Assembly (NCBI RefSeq): GCF_019977735.1
Contig: NZ_AP025018.1
Coordinates: 5,274,580-5,338,579 of the forward strand
Origin: Calothrix sp. PCC 7716
GTDB taxonomy: Bacteria > Cyanobacteriota > Cyanobacteriia > Cyanobacteriales > Nostocaceae
Length of the DNA stretch: 64,000 bases
Reading direction: 5' to 3'
The notes under the pieces are model-generated. The model saw only the letters and a list, made by a program, of their open reading frames with translations. It was not told the origin of the DNA and did no database searches. A program made the translations under genes and the position numbers. Each line of letters begins with the position of its first letter. Within the stretch, counting starts at the first letter, position 1. Of the stretch, positions 33,872 to 43,810 are shown in pieces.

Positions 33872-35699
33872 AAGTATCCCCCTTAGTAATAATAGTTTGC
33901 ATACGGTATAGAGTTGAGTAACGACTACCCAAACGCATAAGCTCTCTATGAGTACCTTGCTCTAAAATACGTCCACCCTCTACATACAGAATAATATCTG
34001 CATTTTCTACCGCTCTCAGGTCATGAGAAATAACAAATGTCGTTCGACCTTCGGTAAGTTTTGCGAGTGCAGCGTTAACAGTACGCTCACTCGCATTATC
34101 TAAACCAGTGGTTGGTTCATCTAAAATAATAATCGGCGCCTGACGAATTGCAGCACGAGCAATTGCGATGCGTTGCCTTTGTCCCCCCGAAAGTGTACCA
34201 CCCCGTTCGCTTAAAATTGTGTCGTAACCTTGGGGTAGTTTCATTATAAAGTCGTGAGCATTAGCTAGACGCGCGGCTTTTTCTACTTCTTTGTCGGTGG
34301 CACCAAGTCTACCATGAGCTATATTTTCTTTAACACTTGCAGCAAATAACACGCTGTCTTGTAAAACTACGCTAATTTGTTGTCGTAAAGAATCTATTGT
34401 ATATTCTCTAATATCTTGACCATCAATTAAAATTCGACCAGATAAAGGGTCATATAAACGTAGAATCAGACTAAGTAAAGTTGATTTGCCGCTTCCAGAT
34501 GGTCCGACTACTGCGACTTGTTGCCCTGGTTGAACAACAAAGCTGACATCTTGTAATATTTCTGTACCTGTATCGTAGCCGAAAGAAACGTTTTCAAATC
34601 GTACTGTACCAAAGAAGGGATGTGCTTTTTTGGCACTAGGGTTATCGCGTACATTCGGTTCATAGTCCAAAAGTTCTACTACCCGTTCTCCAGAAGCTGT
34701 TGCTTTCGCTATTTGTCCGACTTGGTTGGAGAGTTTCCGCATCGGTTCAAACGCATTTCTGAGGTAGGTCATAAATACCAATAGTTCCCCAGGACTAAGT
34801 TCCTTGTGCAAAACTACATGGGAACCGCGCCATAATACTATAGCTATAATAATTGCCATCAAAATTTGGACAATTCTTTCTAGCGCTGCTGATAGTCTTA
34901 GAGATTCGATAGCTTCGTCTAGACTTTTTTGGTTTTGCTGTGAAAAAATGCCGTGTAGCATTTTTTGGAGAGATAGAACTTGCACTACTTTGATGGCGCC
35001 TATTGTCTCACCAGTCGTAGCAGCTAAAACACCTTCTGAGTCACGATGTTGTTTTGCGAATTTGCGTATACGACTAATCATGTTTTTTGTCAACAAGGTT
35101 AGTATCGGGAAAATGGTCATTGCTACTAACGCTAATTCCCAGTTCAGAAAAAACATAATTACTAGCATCCCCACCAGAGATAGAACGTTAGTAATTAAAG
35201 GCAAAGCTGTTTTAACAGTGACAGTCCGCATCTTTTCAATATCAGATGTGACGCGGGTAATTAAGTCACCACTTTTAGACTTCTGGTGGAAAGAAAGGGA
35301 GAGACTTTGTAAGTGGTTGAATACATTACCTCGTACCTCTGATAACACTCGAATTACAGCTAAGGACATTCCGTAAGTACTTAGGTATGCAGCCATGCTA
35401 CCCACTCCAGTTATAACTACAATTGATATTGCTAATAAAGTGAGCAATGCAATTGGACTAAGACCGAAGTGATTTGCAGTGTTCGCGGTGTTGTTATGAG
35501 CAGGTATAAGAATATAGTCAAAAACGTATTTTAAGGGCCAAGGCTCCAATAAACGTAAACCAGTTTCAAGTAATAGTGCAAAAAAAGAGCCAACAATTAA
35601 AAGTCTTTCTTTACGGATATATGGAGAAAATTTCCGCAAAATCTTTGTGATTCCTGGTATAACTCCTTTTAAATCTTTTTCTTTGGAGCGCTTACTCAT
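33855..35699 (-). CDS. ABC exporter, fused permease and ATPase (MsbA-like)
   Basis: A 614-residue half-transporter. Six membrane helices lie in residues 30-330. The ATPase domain has Walker A GPSGSGKST, signature LSGGQRQRIAIARA and Walker B IIILDEPT. Homologues move lipid-linked or polymeric glycans, lipids or peptides out of the cytoplasm as dimers. Its position among glycosyltransferases points to export of the glycan or lipid-linked product made by this cluster. Its end overlaps the phosphatase gene by 17 bases. Confidence 0.92.
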   Translation of the reverse strand: MSKRSKEKDLKGVIPGITKILRKFSPYIRKERLLIVGSFFALLLETGLRLLEPWPLKYVFDYILIPAHNNTANTANHFGLSPIALLTLLAISIVVITGVGSMAAYLSTYGMSLAVIRVLSEVRGNVFNHLQSLSLSFHQKSKSGDLITRVTSDIEKMRTVTVKTALPLITNVLSLVGMLVIMFFLNWELALVAMTIFPILTLLTKNMISRIRKFAKQHRDSEGVLAATTGETIGAIKVVQVLSLQKMLHGIFSQQNQKSLDEAIESLRLSAALERIVQILMAIIIAIVLWRGSHVVLHKELSPGELLVFMTYLRNAFEPMRKLSNQVGQIAKATASGERVVELLDYEPNVRDNPSAKKAHPFFGTVRFENVSFGYDTGTEILQDVSFVVQPGQQVAVVGPSGSGKSTLLSLILRLYDPLSGRILIDGQDIREYTIDSLRQQISVVLQDSVLFAASVKENIAHGRLGATDKEVEKAARLANAHDFIMKLPQGYDTILSERGGTLSGGQRQRIAIARAAIRQAPIIILDEPTTGLDNASERTVNAALAKLTEGRTTFVISHDLRAVENADIILYVEGGRILEQGTHRELMRLGSRYSTLYRMQTIITKGDTYALEA

Positions 35700-35733
35700 T
35701 AACTATCTCTCCCTTGTGTTTAAATTTGTTGAT

Positions 35734-35850
35734 CCCCCCCTAACCCCCCCTTAATAAGGGGGGGAACAAGAGTTGTCATTTTTTATTAATAGAAGTGCAG
35801 GAAACCTTCTTAAAGCCCCCCTTATTAAAGGGGGTTGGGGGGATTTTATC
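35734..35850. repeat. Two CCCCCTTATTAAAGGGGG-type repeats, one entering a gene end
   Basis: One copy (about 35734-35766) lies in the spacer between two genes. The second (about 35815-35845) encodes the residues IPPTPFNKGG near the C-terminus of the MurG-like protein. A related copy lies at 49378-49434. These are common hairpin repeats of filamentous cyanobacteria. Confidence 0.75.
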
Positions 35851-37026
35851 AAGATACTCTTTCAAAAAATTCTTTGTATTTTCGGCGCCACTCATATCAA
35901 AAACTGGCTTATTGTCGGTGTTAGCAGCTTTTTTACTGAGGCATTCAAGAATTTTTTCGGCTAGATAAAATGGTTTCAAATTGTCAGGATGAATAAAATC
36001 AACGAGACCCATTTGTTCTAGCTTGATAGTCCGCACTAATTGTTCTTTATCTTGATTTTCGTGACCAATTGGAACAACTATCGCGCGCACTCCTGTACTA
36101 AGAAGGTTCATAGTAGTATTATACCCACTTAAGCTAATAGATATATCAGCTGTTTTCATGTAGGCAAGTAGCTGTGAAGTATATCTTTCTATCTGAATAT
36201 TATCTATATTAGAAGCAGCTTGTTTTAATTTTTCTACTTTCTCTTCTGGCATGAAAGGTCCAGTAAATATTTTGACTATGTGAGGCATTCCTTTGTCAAA
36301 AATAGAACTAGCTTCCACAACATTTTCTAGAAGCTCATGTCCAATTCTACCACCGCCAACGCTAACTAATATTTTTGTTTTTTTGGAATTACTGGCGCCC
36401 CAAAGTTTGTTAACATCAATATCGTTATCGTTGAAAGTAGGCGCCTGTGTAACAAACCCAGTATGTACAATATCGCTTTTTATATCCTGATGTCTAGAGA
36501 AGCTTTCTGTAAATGTTTGGAAATTTGAGTCAGAGTGGAACAGTAATAAATCAAAGAAACGGTTCATTAAATAACAAATTATTTCCTCTTCTTCTACATC
36601 ACTTTCTTTGCCAATAACATCACGTAAACTACTAGCTATTTTAGTATTAGGACTTGTAGATTTTATATGCTCAACAAAAGGAAGTAATTCAAACAAAAGC
36701 TTGTGTCTACCAAAAGGGAAAAATTCAGTAATTAAACAATCTGGTTGAATTCTATCAAATTCAGAAATGAGAAGATTTTTTCTGAACTCTTTAACTTCCT
36801 CAACACTTAAAGAACTATCACCAACTGTGAATTTACCATTTTCTAACCACAGCGCAGGTAATCTAATAATTTCCACTTCGGGTGGCATTTCAAACCCTTC
36901 AATAACAGGGCCACCATTGATAAAATAAACTTTAAAGTCTTTAACTAAACTGCGTACAATTTCTGTACTTCTAACTAAATGCCCCATACCACTTAGGTAT
37001 TGGCAGTAAAACATAATTTTTTTCAT
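35776..37026 (-). CDS. MurG-like glycosyltransferase (GT28-type), paralogue A
   Basis: A 416-residue GT-B enzyme. The N-terminus reads MKKIMFYCQYLSGMGHLVRS with the glycine-histidine loop. The C-terminal half has VSVGGGRIGHELLENVVEAS and SISLSGYNTTMNLLSTGVRA, the donor-binding motif of the GT28 C-terminal domain. It is a paralogue of the gene at 37051-38292, 24 bases upstream. The final 23 residues include the repeat-encoded PPTPFNKGG and are probably not part of the fold. It is likely to work in the same glycan pathway. Confidence 0.85.
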   Translation of the reverse strand: MKKIMFYCQYLSGMGHLVRSTEIVRSLVKDFKVYFINGGPVIEGFEMPPEVEIIRLPALWLENGKFTVGDSSLSVEEVKEFRKNLLISEFDRIQPDCLITEFFPFGRHKLLFELLPFVEHIKSTSPNTKIASSLRDVIGKESDVEEEEIICYLMNRFFDLLLFHSDSNFQTFTESFSRHQDIKSDIVHTGFVTQAPTFNDNDIDVNKLWGASNSKKTKILVSVGGGRIGHELLENVVEASSIFDKGMPHIVKIFTGPFMPEEKVEKLKQAASNIDNIQIERYTSQLLAYMKTADISISLSGYNTTMNLLSTGVRAIVVPIGHENQDKEQLVRTIKLEQMGLVDFIHPDNLKPFYLAEKILECLSKKAANTDNKPVFDMSGAENTKNFLKEYLDKIPPTPFNKGGFKKVSCTSINKK

Positions 37027-37050
37027 GGATAATTTCTCCTTAGTTATTAA

Positions 37051-38292
37051 TTAATGACTAACAACTAGAGATGGTGCAGAATATTTTTGGTATATTTTTT
37101 TGAGTTGACGGTTGTAAACTGTTTGAGACATTAACATTAAAATTTGGTCACTAACGCGCGGTAAACCGTTCATATCTAACTGATAATCTGAATTTTTCTC
37201 AGTTTGTAACTGACTTAAAATAGTATCAAGTAAAATTTGAGAGTCAATATTATCTGGGTGAACTACTTTAAATAAACCCAGTTTTGCCATTTTTTCGGCT
37301 CTAATTAATTGTTCTTGAGATGGCTTACTGCGCGGTATAATTACAGCAGGTTTACGAGCAGATAAAATTTCACAAACTGTATTGTAACCTGCCATTGATA
37401 CAATTGTGTCTGCTGCTTGCATGTAGCTCATTAAATCATCTGTAAATTCCCCAATGTGTACTCTTGGATTATTTTCTGCTGCCTGCAATACGAGTTGCTT
37501 TTGGTCAGCAGGCATTTCCGGTCCACAAATTATTAAACTTTTGATGCTATTTTGCGCTGGAAGCAATGCTAAAGCTGATAAATATGAGTCAACTAATTGA
37601 TAACCGTCTTCACCACCACCTGGAGTTACCAAAATCAAACTTTCTTCTTTAGATACATCTAATTGCTTTCTGATGAAGCTTGGATGTACGAAACCTGGTT
37701 GACGACCGATGTAACCACAATAGCGAGTTTTTTGAGTAAGAATTGGAGAAAATTGATATTCTTTAACTACATCAAAAACATCTGGTGTTCCGACAACAAG
37801 TATCTGATGGTAGAACCTTTCTATCGTTTCTTGATAGTAGTGTTTTTGCCACTCGCTTATAGTTTTTTCAGGAGAATCAAGAATATCTCGTAATAGTAGA
37901 ACAAGTTTGGTATCTGGAAGTTTATCCTCAAAATATTTGAGCGTACTAGTTAATTCGTTCTTTAACCCGTAAGGCTTTTTGTCTACTAAAAATAAATGTG
38001 GTCTAAAGTTAATTGCTGCTGATAAAATTAACTCGGAACGGAGTTTAACTGTTTCCTCAACACCCATACCTAAATACTTAACAGCAACTTCACCTGTTTC
38101 ACCTCTGTTTAAACAAGGAAGTTTAATGTAATCTAAACCTTTAGGTAAGCGAAAACCTTGAAGCATAGGTGAACCAGACAGCAACAAAATCGAAAGTTCT
38201 GGAATTTCACTTAGCAGGTGTTCACAAATCGCTAACATTCGACGGATATTGCCAAGTCCGTATGCGTCGTGGGAGTAGACCAGCAGTCGCAT
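37051..38292 (-). CDS. MurG-like glycosyltransferase (GT28-type), paralogue B
   Basis: A 413-residue GT-B enzyme: MRLLVYSHDAYGLGNIRRML at the start, VTPGGGEDGYQLVDSYLSAL and VSMAGYNTVCEILSARKPAV in the donor domain. Proteins of this pattern occur beside ABC exporters and GT4 enzymes in cyanobacterial surface-glycan clusters. It is the first gene of the cluster, and the conserved direct-repeat motif at 38361-38405 lies about 70 bases before its start, so control of the whole operon probably enters here. Confidence 0.85.
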   Translation of the reverse strand: MRLLVYSHDAYGLGNIRRMLAICEHLLSEIPELSILLLSGSPMLQGFRLPKGLDYIKLPCLNRGETGEVAVKYLGMGVEETVKLRSELILSAAINFRPHLFLVDKKPYGLKNELTSTLKYFEDKLPDTKLVLLLRDILDSPEKTISEWQKHYYQETIERFYHQILVVGTPDVFDVVKEYQFSPILTQKTRYCGYIGRQPGFVHPSFIRKQLDVSKEESLILVTPGGGEDGYQLVDSYLSALALLPAQNSIKSLIICGPEMPADQKQLVLQAAENNPRVHIGEFTDDLMSYMQAADTIVSMAGYNTVCEILSARKPAVIIPRSKPSQEQLIRAEKMAKLGLFKVVHPDNIDSQILLDTILSQLQTEKNSDYQLDMNGLPRVSDQILMLMSQTVYNRQLKKIYQKYSAPSLVVSH

Positions 38293-38360
38293 AATTTTTT
38301 ACCTTTCTTTTGAATTTGCATTAATTCTGTTGTTTACTTATATATAGTTTGTGTGATGCA

Positions 38361-38405
38361 GATGAGTCCTTTATGAAGTTTGTATGAGAAACTTCTCACG
38401 AAAAT
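38361..38405. promoter_or_regulatory. Regulon motif, site A (glycan operon)
   Basis: This 45-base block matches the block at 41566-41610 in 39 of 45 positions. In the gene direction it contains four CAT cores; three of them are spaced 11 bases apart, in TTCATAAA-like units. That is the layout bound by OmpR/PhoB-type regulators. It lies about 70 bases before the first glycosyltransferase gene. Confidence 0.65.
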
Positions 38406-38451
38406 AGTAAAAATGCCAAAATAACAAGCAAAATATGTAATGATAACAATT

Positions 38452-40002
38452 CTATTCATCTAAGGGCACTTGTTTAGCAGAATCTTGGGGCACGACAATC
38501 GTAAAAGTAGAACCTGTTCCTAATATACTTTTGAGATATATTTTACCACCATGAGCTTGAGCGATAGCCCTAACGATAGATAACCCTAAACCAGCACCTT
38601 CCGAACGTCTGCGACTGCCTGATGCGCGCGCAAATCTTTCAAATATTCGCTTTTGGTCGTCGGTTGCAATTCCTTCTCCTGTATCCTGTACCCAAAAACG
38701 TACTTTGCTTTTGGATACACCCGAACCAATCGAAATAGTATCACTTTCCTTAGTATGCTGTGTAGCGTTTTGTGCCAGGTTCATAACAGCCTGCGTTAAT
38801 CTTTGGCGGTCTACAACCATTGTACCAGTGGCAGATGTATCAAATTGCCAATTCCTAACCGCTAAACCCTTAGCTTTAGTAAAAAGTTCCTCAGTTAAAG
38901 TGGCAATATCCACCACCTCTAACTTTAAAAAATCAGGTCGTTCCGCCCTTGCTAGTAAAATCAAATCATCAACAAATCGAGATATGCGGTCAAGCTCATC
39001 CATTACTATCGCTAAAGTCTCCCTTTGTTCTTCTGGGTCATCTCCCATGAGTTCCAAGTGTCCGCGAATAATAGTAATGGGAGTACGAAGTTCGTGACCT
39101 GCATCATTCAAAAAATCGCGCTGAGTACTAAACGCGACTTCTAACCTATCCATCATCGCGTTGAATGCAGTTGTGAGTTGAGCAATCTCACCACTCCCTT
39201 GCACGGGAATGCGTTTAGTTAACTCAGACTCGTTAATTTCTTGGGCCGTTTTTACTAATAGACGTAATGGAGACAATATTTTACCCGATACCAACCACGT
39301 TAATAATAGTACAGCAATCAGTACAAATATCTTAACCTCAAATACAATTTGTATGGCTTTTAAAGCCTCTTCGCGCTCACCCGCAGTCGTGTGTGCGACT
39401 ACAAATACACCTATAATTTCGTTGTTGATTTTAATCGGTTCGGCTATGTAGAGAACACTGTCGATATCTTCATCATCAAAGTCTTCTTCTGCTTGGGACG
39501 GTTTTGTTAATTTTTTCCAGCGCTGCATTAACGGAGAATCAAAATCCATGACATCAGGTAATCTTCGCGGACTTGACTGATAAAAATCACCGTTAATAAT
39601 GGCGATGTAAAAAACATCATCATCTGGTAGTTCATCTGTAAGATGAATATCCACGACCCTAGTTAATTCATTAATATTTTTTGGCGCCTCCCAATCAATA
39701 ATATTATTTCTACGGCTCAATCGCTCTTTATCATCGTCATCTGCGCTTTTAAAACCAAGTGCGACGATACTTTTAAACTCTTCTATTTCTTCGATTAACT
39801 CACCCTGCACTCGCGCTTGAACTTGTGCAAACAAGCGCTGACGAATCAGTGGTAACGCGACTGAAACAAAAAACCCGAGTAATATTAAGTACCATATCAA
39901 AATCCGAGTACGCGCTTCGCCGAAAAATATGAACCACCGATTGAGATTCATAAATAAACTATTTACAGTAAATTTGCTAAATAATAGTATTATTTTACTC
40001 AC
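38452..40002 (-). CDS. Sensor histidine kinase (HAMP-HisKA-HATPase), paralogue A
   Basis: A 516-residue membrane kinase with two transmembrane helices (near residues 34-54 and 228-247) enclosing an extracytoplasmic sensing region, then HAMP, then the phosphorylated His in AGHELRTPITII. The ATP site shows NLAQNATQHT, DTGEGIATDD and GAGLGLSIV. It is paralogous to the kinase at 42207-43766. The start may be the ATG at 39951 (MNLNRWFIFF), which has a cleaner N-terminus. It lies just upstream of the glycan operon but with the regulon motif between them. Confidence 0.9.
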   Translation of the reverse strand: MSKIILLFSKFTVNSLFMNLNRWFIFFGEARTRILIWYLILLGFFVSVALPLIRQRLFAQVQARVQGELIEEIEEFKSIVALGFKSADDDDKERLSRRNNIIDWEAPKNINELTRVVDIHLTDELPDDDVFYIAIINGDFYQSSPRRLPDVMDFDSPLMQRWKKLTKPSQAEEDFDDEDIDSVLYIAEPIKINNEIIGVFVVAHTTAGEREEALKAIQIVFEVKIFVLIAVLLLTWLVSGKILSPLRLLVKTAQEINESELTKRIPVQGSGEIAQLTTAFNAMMDRLEVAFSTQRDFLNDAGHELRTPITIIRGHLELMGDDPEEQRETLAIVMDELDRISRFVDDLILLARAERPDFLKLEVVDIATLTEELFTKAKGLAVRNWQFDTSATGTMVVDRQRLTQAVMNLAQNATQHTKESDTISIGSGVSKSKVRFWVQDTGEGIATDDQKRIFERFARASGSRRRSEGAGLGLSIVRAIAQAHGGKIYLKSILGTGSTFTIVVPQDSAKQVPLDE

Positions 40003-40080
40003 CTGTAAACAGAACGTACTCGGTAAGAGAAATAAACCACATTCCTGAGCGAAAATTTTTCGCAGGGTAGAAAGTATTTT

Positions 40081-41484
40081 TTAGTGAGTAATTATCAATT
40101 CGGCGCCAACTGATGGTGTTGATGTAATATCTTTGTATGTGGGACGACCTATACCGATATATTGGAAACCTGAAGCAGTTAAAACTTCTGGGTCTAAGAA
40201 ATTGCGTCCATCAATAATAATTTTACTTATCATTTTCTCACCGAGTTTGGCGTAATCTAATTTCAAGAATGATTGCCACTCGGTAATAAGTACTAATGCA
40301 TCACAGCCATCAGCAAGTTGAATTGCATCGCTTTCAACTTTTACGCCAGAAAGTCCATGTGCCATTCCGGTTTGAGCAATTATTGGGTCGTATGCTTTGA
40401 CTTTGGCACCTAATCGATTCAACTGTTCGATTAAAATCAAAGCGGGTGCATCGCGCATATCATCGGTGTCTGGTTTGAAAGTTAAACCTAATAACCCGAT
40501 AGTTTTACCTTTGAGTATTTTCAAAACTTGTTGTAATTTTTCTAACGCAATCAACTTTTGACGTTCGTTGACAGCTACCGCTTTTCTCAATAACTGAGCA
40601 TCATAGCCATAGTCAATTGCGGTATGAATTAATGCAGAAACATCTTTGGGAAAACACGAACCACCCCAACCAATACCAGCTTGGAGGAATTTTTTACCAA
40701 TACGCGAGTCTAAACCAATACCTTGAGCTACTTGAGTAACATCGGCGCCTACTCGGTCACAAATATTCGCAACTTCGTTAATAAAGCTAATTTTCGTCGC
40801 TAAAAATGCATTCGCTGCATACTTAATCATTTCTGCAGATGAAATATCTGTCTCTACCACAGGAACAGGAGGCAATGATTTATCGACTGCAAACGAGCGC
40901 ACGACGATTGGAGCATAAAGTTCTTGCATCATCGCAATTGCTTTTGTGCTGTTGCTACCCAAAACAATTCGGTCGGGGTTAAAGGTATCGAAAACAGCAG
41001 ACCCTTCACGTAAAAACTCTGGGTTACTAACTACGTCAAATCCAGCTATTGTTTGTTGACGTTCGGCAACTCCATCTAACACAATTCTTTTTACCCAGTC
41101 ACCTGAACCAATTGGTACTGTTGATTTATTGACAATTACTTTGTAACCACCGTTGAGATGCGACCCTATACCGCGCGCTACTGCTTCAACATATCGTGTA
41201 TCGCTTTCACCTGTGGGTAATGCAGGAGTGCCAACTGCAATAAATAAAATTTCACCATGCGCGACACCGGCGCCTAAGTCTGTAGTAAATTCTAGGTTTC
41301 CGGCTTGCATCGCCGCTTGCATAATTTCTGCCAATCCAGGCTCAAATATAGGAGATTGACCAGATTGCATGAGGGCGACTTTATCAGCGTTGTTGTCAAT
41401 ACAAATAACATGATGCCCAATATGTGCCAAACATGCCCCTGTAACCAAACCAACGTATCCTGTGCCTATAACGCAAACACGCAT
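40081..41484 (-). CDS. ugd: UDP-glucose 6-dehydrogenase
   Basis: The enzyme oxidises UDP-glucose to UDP-glucuronate, a precursor for acidic exopolysaccharides. The start at 41484 (MRVCVIGTGYVGLVTGACLA) is supported by a GGGAGG ribosome site; an upstream ATG at 41523 would add 13 unlikely residues. Catalytic Cys lies in GWGGSCFPKD and the NAD loop in GTGYVG. It fits the nearby glycan cluster as its sugar-nucleotide supplier. The regulon motif (site B) lies about 80 bases upstream. Confidence 0.95.
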   Translation of the reverse strand: MRVCVIGTGYVGLVTGACLAHIGHHVICIDNNADKVALMQSGQSPIFEPGLAEIMQAAMQAGNLEFTTDLGAGVAHGEILFIAVGTPALPTGESDTRYVEAVARGIGSHLNGGYKVIVNKSTVPIGSGDWVKRIVLDGVAERQQTIAGFDVVSNPEFLREGSAVFDTFNPDRIVLGSNSTKAIAMMQELYAPIVVRSFAVDKSLPPVPVVETDISSAEMIKYAANAFLATKISFINEVANICDRVGADVTQVAQGIGLDSRIGKKFLQAGIGWGGSCFPKDVSALIHTAIDYGYDAQLLRKAVAVNERQKLIALEKLQQVLKILKGKTIGLLGLTFKPDTDDMRDAPALILIEQLNRLGAKVKAYDPIIAQTGMAHGLSGVKVESDAIQLADGCDALVLITEWQSFLKLDYAKLGEKMISKIIIDGRNFLDPEVLTASGFQYIGIGRPTYKDITSTPSVGAELIITH

Positions 41485-41565
41485 TACGGTAATCCTCCCA
41501 ATTATTTTGCACGTCAGAGACACTTAATAGGTGTCTTCTTGCTTATGCACATAATCGCTGTTAGG

Positions 41566-41610
41566 GATGAATCCTTTATGAAATTTTTATGAGAACCTTC
41601 TCATGAAGAT
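41566..41610. promoter_or_regulatory. Regulon motif, site B (ugd)
   Basis: Best-preserved copy of the motif; in the gene direction it reads TTCTCATAAA, AATTTCATAAA, GGATTCATC at an 11-base step. It is placed about 82 bases before the ugd start. Confidence 0.65.
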
Positions 41611-41634
41611 CAATTCTTGACGCAAAATAACTTA

Positions 41635-41659
41635 GTAGGGTGGGCATTGCCCACCCTAC
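41635..41659. repeat. GTAGGGTGGGCA hairpin repeat
   Basis: A 12-base arm, one central base and the exact reverse complement. Relatives occur at about 5768-5790, 49330-49349 and 53009-53027. It lies between the PepSY-like gene and the regulon motif. Confidence 0.8.
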
Positions 41660-41729
41660 GTGTATTTCTACGTGTGTTTCTACGTGTATTTAAAAATCAA
41701 ATAAGCCGTTCAACAGAACCCTTTATAGA

Positions 41730-42191
41730 TCAATCTTCGTATAAATCAGCAGCAGGATTACCTTTTACATCAAAATATAATTCTTCTTCGATTTCACCGT
41801 CGGTAATATCTACTTCGTAAAATATTCCTTTAGGAGTAATTTCAATTTCGTATTTTGTAATAATAAAGTTAGGACGTTGTTTTTTTATTTTTTGTAACAC
41901 AGCTTGAGGAAACTCTTTCTCTGATACGTAATATTCGGTTTCAAACCATTCCCCATTCGCTGAAAATTCTGCTTCGTATTTAATATTATTTTGAATAAAA
42001 ACTGCTTCATAGCCGTAGTAATGTCTTTGCCAAGTTCGAGGTATGTCAGGAGAATACTTGGTGTTGAAGGCTTTTTCTACAGCTATTGGTACTAGAATTT
42101 GCTTTCGCGAATTTTCGAGGTTGCTACAAGCATTAACAAATACAAATAGCAGCGCACTAATTGCCCAAACAAAAATTACTTTTTCTAACAT
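41730..42191 (-). CDS. PepSY-like lipoprotein
   Basis: A 153-residue exported protein. The N-terminal hydrophobic stretch ends in a lipobox-like VNAC (near residues 19-22), so it is probably lipid-anchored. The rest holds two repeats of the PepSY-like fold: a helix with A-V-E-K-A-F followed by YEAEFSANGEWFETEYYV, and a second unit with YEVDITDGEIEEELYFDVKG. PepSY-like domains often sit beside sensor kinases and modulate them. It follows the kinase gene at 42207 by 15 bases, so the two are likely co-expressed and functionally linked. Confidence 0.75.
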   Translation of the reverse strand: MLEKVIFVWAISALLFVFVNACSNLENSRKQILVPIAVEKAFNTKYSPDIPRTWQRHYYGYEAVFIQNNIKYEAEFSANGEWFETEYYVSEKEFPQAVLQKIKKQRPNFIITKYEIEITPKGIFYEVDITDGEIEEELYFDVKGNPAADLYED

Positions 42192-42206
42192 GGCTACTTA
42201 AAGGCG

Positions 42207-43766
42207 CTAATTCTTTCTATCTTGGGGTGCTTTCAAGGGTAACACTATAGTGAACGTGGCGCCTCTGCCAAGTTGGCTATCGAGGGTGATTTTTCCGCCG
42301 TGAGCTTCTGCGATAGCTTGAACTATCGATAATCCTAAACCAGCACCTTCAGAACGACGACGACTATTAGCAGCGCGCGCGAAACGCTCAAATATTCTTT
42401 GTTGGTCAGAAAGTGAAATACCCTCTCCGGTATCGCGCACCCAAAATTTGATTTTACCTTTAGTAATAGCCGACCCAATCGCAATTGTATCTGTGTTTTT
42501 AGTATATTGTGTAGCATTTTGTGCCAAATTCATTATGGCTTGAGTCAAACGCTGACGGTCAGCAACAATTCGACATGAAGAAACGCTTTCTAGTAACCAG
42601 TTACGTTCAGCCAAAGCTTTGGCTTTGGTAAATAACTCTTCTGTTAAAACTTTCACACAGACTGTTTCTAACTGTAAAAAATCTGGTCGCTCTGCCTTTG
42701 CTAGCAAAACCAAATCATTCACAAATCGACTCATTCTGTCAAGTTCATCCATTACTACTACTAAAGTTTCTTCAATTTCCTCTGGGTTGTTATTATCCAT
42801 TAACTCTAAATGACCACTAATGATAGTAATAGGAGTTCGCAATTCATGTCCAGCATCGTTAATAAAATTTCTTTGACTAATAAAAGCAGCTTGCAACCTA
42901 TCCATCATTTCATTAAAAGTTTTCGCAAGTTCCGCTAATTCTCCTTCTCCCTTTACCGAAATACGCTGATTTAAATCGGATTCTCCAATTTGACGGGCTG
43001 TTTTGGAAAGCGCGCGCAAAGGAGCAAGAATTTTTCCAGAGGCAAACCAAGCTAGCACTAAGGCAACGAATAGAGTGAATGAACTGACTGTAATTATGAT
43101 TGATATAGCTTCTAATACTTCCTCACGTTCTCCAGCAGTAGTGTGAGCAACTACAAAAACACCCATGATTACGCCATTAATTTTTACTGGCTTCGCCGAG
43201 TAAATTATGTCACCAACATCACTATATTCCGTTTGTATTTCTCCTTTTTGTGGTTGAGTTATTAGTGCCCAATTTCTAATTATTTTTGAATCTCTATCAA
43301 GTATTGTAGGTCTAGCTCTGGGACTAGATTTATAAAATTTTCCATCTGTTAACACAATCAAGAATGTATCGTCTTGGGGTAATTGATTTCCTAAATATGC
43401 ATCAAAAAATTCTTTTAGCTCTGTTTTATAAGATGGAAATTTAGCAAGACGTTGGTCTGATTCTCGAAGTAACTGAGCAGCTTCTTCAATCTCTTCTTGG
43501 CTTATATTATTATTCGTAGCTGTGTCTTTTTCAGAGATTAATTCCTTAAATATCGCTATTTTTTCTTCTATGTCTTTATGCACACGCTCATTTACGCGCG
43601 TGTACAAAGCTTGACGAAACGCTGGGATAGAAGCTAAAAATATAAAGCTAATTATTACAACGTACCATAAAAGGATACGAGTACGTGCTGCCCAAAAAAA
43701 GCCTTTGCCATTTTTTAAGCGATTGATGACCTCTAATTTTTGTATGCTCAAATTTTTAGACATCAA
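42207..43766 (-). CDS. Sensor histidine kinase (HAMP-HisKA-HATPase), paralogue B
   Basis: A 519-residue kinase, clearly paralogous to the one at 38452. It has transmembrane helices near residues 32-50 and 228-247, a sensing loop, HAMP, AGHELRTPITII with the phosphorylated His, NLAQNATQYT, DTGEGISLSD and GAGLGLSIV. The receiver-only regulator gene lies 44 bases upstream and the PepSY-like gene 15 bases downstream, suggesting one signalling operon that also involves the OmpR-type regulator. Confidence 0.9.
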   Translation of the reverse strand: MMSKNLSIQKLEVINRLKNGKGFFWAARTRILLWYVVIISFIFLASIPAFRQALYTRVNERVHKDIEEKIAIFKELISEKDTATNNNISQEEIEEAAQLLRESDQRLAKFPSYKTELKEFFDAYLGNQLPQDDTFLIVLTDGKFYKSSPRARPTILDRDSKIIRNWALITQPQKGEIQTEYSDVGDIIYSAKPVKINGVIMGVFVVAHTTAGEREEVLEAISIIITVSSFTLFVALVLAWFASGKILAPLRALSKTARQIGESDLNQRISVKGEGELAELAKTFNEMMDRLQAAFISQRNFINDAGHELRTPITIISGHLELMDNNNPEEIEETLVVVMDELDRMSRFVNDLVLLAKAERPDFLQLETVCVKVLTEELFTKAKALAERNWLLESVSSCRIVADRQRLTQAIMNLAQNATQYTKNTDTIAIGSAITKGKIKFWVRDTGEGISLSDQQRIFERFARAANSRRRSEGAGLGLSIVQAIAEAHGGKITLDSQLGRGATFTIVLPLKAPQDRKN

Positions 43767-43810
43767 ACTTTCAACTCTAAAATTAATAATTTTTAATTTA
43801 GCTTTATAAT

